A stretch of DNA of 64,000 nt from Dyella flagellata (GTDB lineage: Bacteria; Pseudomonadota; Gammaproteobacteria; Xanthomonadales; Rhodanobacteraceae). This document shows positions 62,798-64,000 of the stretch, piece after piece. The translations under genes were made by a program, and so were the position numbers. The stretch is from NCBI RefSeq assembly GCF_030160275.1, contig NZ_BSOA01000018.1:124001-188000 (forward strand), given 5' to 3'. Under the pieces are notes generated by a model that was not told where the DNA came from, made no database searches, and saw only the letters and a list, made by a program, of their open reading frames with translations. Each line of letters begins with the position of its first letter. The stretch's first letter is position 1.

Positions 62798-64000
62798 GCG
62801 CATCGGTGTAGCGCTGCGTCCGCGTACGCCGCAGGAAGCGATGGATCTGGGCATGGCCATGTTGCGGGCGCACGCGCGCCCGGTATGGTCTGCCTGGCTA
62901 CTGTTCACGCTGCCGATATTTCTGTTGTGCCAACTGCTGGCATGGTGGCTGGCCATGCCATGGCTGGGCTTGCTGCTGCCATGGTGGCTGCGTCCGTTGT
63001 TCGATCGCATTCCGCTGTTTGTGCTGTCGCGCGCGGTGTTCGAGCAAGCCCCAAGTTGGCGCGCAACGCTGAAGGGGCAGCGGGCGTGGCCTTGGCGGCG
63101 CACCCTGGCTGGCTTGACCTGGCTGCGCGTGGATACCAATCGCTCACTGCGCCTGCCGATGGAGCTGCTGGAGGGCGTCGGGCCGAAACAGCGACGGGCA
63201 CGCTGGCGTGTACTGAGCCGGCCGTTGGTCGGCGTGGCCAGTGGCCTGACCTGGACCTCAATCGCCTTCGAACTGGTGATTTCGCTCAGCCTCGGCATTT
63301 TCGCGCTGTGGCTGGTGCCGAGCGAAGCATTGCCTGATTCCATGCGTAGCTTGAATCAGGCGCTGAGCCTGCCGGCGTTTCGGCATGCGCTGGTATGGAT
63401 CGCCTCGGGCTTGATCTATGTATCGATGAGCATCGTCGAGCCGCTCTACGTGGCGGCCGGTTTCGCGCTGTATCTCAACCGCCGTACCCAACTGGAAGGA
63501 TGGGACATCGATCTGGCGTTCCGGCGCTTGCGACAGCGCCTGGTGGAAGCTGGCATGGCCTTGGCGCTGTTTGTTTGCGTGATGTGCCTGCCGACCTTCG
63601 CACATGCGGCGGACCAGCCGGCCGGTGCCGATCGCACGCCGCCGCAAAGCATCGCGGAGGTTTTTCATCAGCCGGTCAACGACAAAGATGCGTTGTTCGC
63701 CAGCGCAGCTGCCAGCGTCTATCGCGATGCCCGTTTCGGTCAGTCGCGCAAAGTGCAGCACTGGGTAAGACGCACCCCGGCGACACCGCAAGCTGACGCA
63801 TCCTCGCTCGGCGGGATGTTCGCCAACTTTGGCGCGGGTCTTTTGAATATGCTGCTATGGGGTCTGCTGGCGGTCATCGTGAGCGCATTGATCGTGTTCG
63901 CGCTGCGCCATTGGCGTTTCGTGAAACCGGCTCCGGTGGAGCGCAGCGAGGCGCCAAGGCCGCTACACAGCAGCGTGCAGGAGCTGCCGTTGCCGGAAGA
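62787..64000 (+). CDS. DUF4129-type membrane protein (partial, runs off the window)
   Basis: The frame is open from ATG 62787 to the window end (404 complete codons). It has four or more hydrophobic segments, including FTLPIFLLCQLLAWWLAMPW and LVEAGMALALFVCVMCLPTF, then an exported part and another segment (LLNMLLWGLLAVIVSALIVF). This fits the N-terminal two thirds of a DUF4129 protein of the RDD/SpoIIM/MoxR/DUF58 cluster; the diagnostic C-terminal part lies outside. It overlaps the SpoIIM-like gene by 11 bp. Confidence 0.8.
   Translation, partial: MQLERIGVALRPRTPQEAMDLGMAMLRAHARPVWSAWLLFTLPIFLLCQLLAWWLAMPWLGLLLPWWLRPLFDRIPLFVLSRAVFEQAPSWRATLKGQRAWPWRRTLAGLTWLRVDTNRSLRLPMELLEGVGPKQRRARWRVLSRPLVGVASGLTWTSIAFELVISLSLGIFALWLVPSEALPDSMRSLNQALSLPAFRHALVWIASGLIYVSMSIVEPLYVAAGFALYLNRRTQLEGWDIDLAFRRLRQRLVEAGMALALFVCVMCLPTFAHAADQPAGADRTPPQSIAEVFHQPVNDKDALFASAAASVYRDARFGQSRKVQHWVRRTPATPQADASSLGGMFANFGAGLLNMLLWGLLAVIVSALIVFALRHWRFVKPAPVERSEAPRPLHSSVQELPLPE

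Overview
The window reads as chromosome of a high-GC gammaproteobacterium of the order Xanthomonadales, most likely Rhodanobacteraceae (Dyella, Luteibacter or Rhodanobacter type). This rests on the GC-rich coding bias, three TonB-dependent receptors, tandem DUF885 proteins beside a hydroxyproline operon, an OxyR/rubrerythrin neighbourhood, HpnN next to dxs, and a SapC-family protein. The assignment comes from gene content and is not proven. I see no rRNA, tRNA, CRISPR array, prophage or insertion sequence.

Left part (1-7.6 kb), accessory and regulatory: an XRE regulator; a pseudo-receiver/HPt protein beside an RcsB-like response regulator; a lambda-type lysozyme without signal peptide followed by a small exported four-cysteine protein; an OmpR/EnvZ-type two-component pair divergent from a MipA/OmpV outer-membrane protein; a fragment with a ParS/MbcA-like domain; and a GNAT acetyltransferase.

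Central catabolic locus (7.9-24.5 kb, all on the minus strand): read in the direction of transcription it encodes 4-hydroxyproline epimerase, a three-subunit D-hydroxyproline dehydrogenase, a pyrroline-hydroxycarboxylate deaminase, alpha-ketoglutaric semialdehyde dehydrogenase, two DUF885 metallopeptidase-like proteins, an amino-acid permease, a Tat-exported GH127-type beta-L-arabinofuranosidase and a TonB-dependent receptor. A nearly identical 18-bp sequence lies upstream of both the epimerase and the arabinofuranosidase genes. Together this looks like one regulon for plant hydroxyproline-rich glycoproteins (extensins): deglycosylation, uptake, peptide cleavage, and hydroxyproline oxidation to 2-oxoglutarate.

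Middle (24.8-36.6 kb): a lytic transglycosylase-like protein; a nested inverted-repeat element; an Oar-like TonB receptor; then housekeeping genes lgt, thyA, folA, a Nudix/ThiE fusion, a DUF2007 protein and apt; then the operon rubrerythrin / Fe-S oxidoreductase / DUF3501. oxyR follows, with candidate OxyR boxes before both the rubrerythrin gene and oxyR itself.

Right part (37.9-64 kb): a 1368-residue membrane protein of unknown function overlapping prmC, another TonB receptor, an IPT/TIG-like small protein, hpnN, a dxs that lacks the usual flexible loop, an HNH endonuclease, SapC, a GFA protein, a flavin amine oxidase overlapping a cytochrome c gene, a GNAT protein, a CocE/NonD hydrolase, an acyl-CoA dehydrogenase, a lipoprotein, a SET-domain protein, and the start of an RDD/RDD/SpoIIM/DUF4129 membrane operon cut by the window edge. 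A REP/REPIN-type repeat (GGCTGGGATGACAATCCCAGC core) sits between genes at five places from 31.5 to 60.5 kb.
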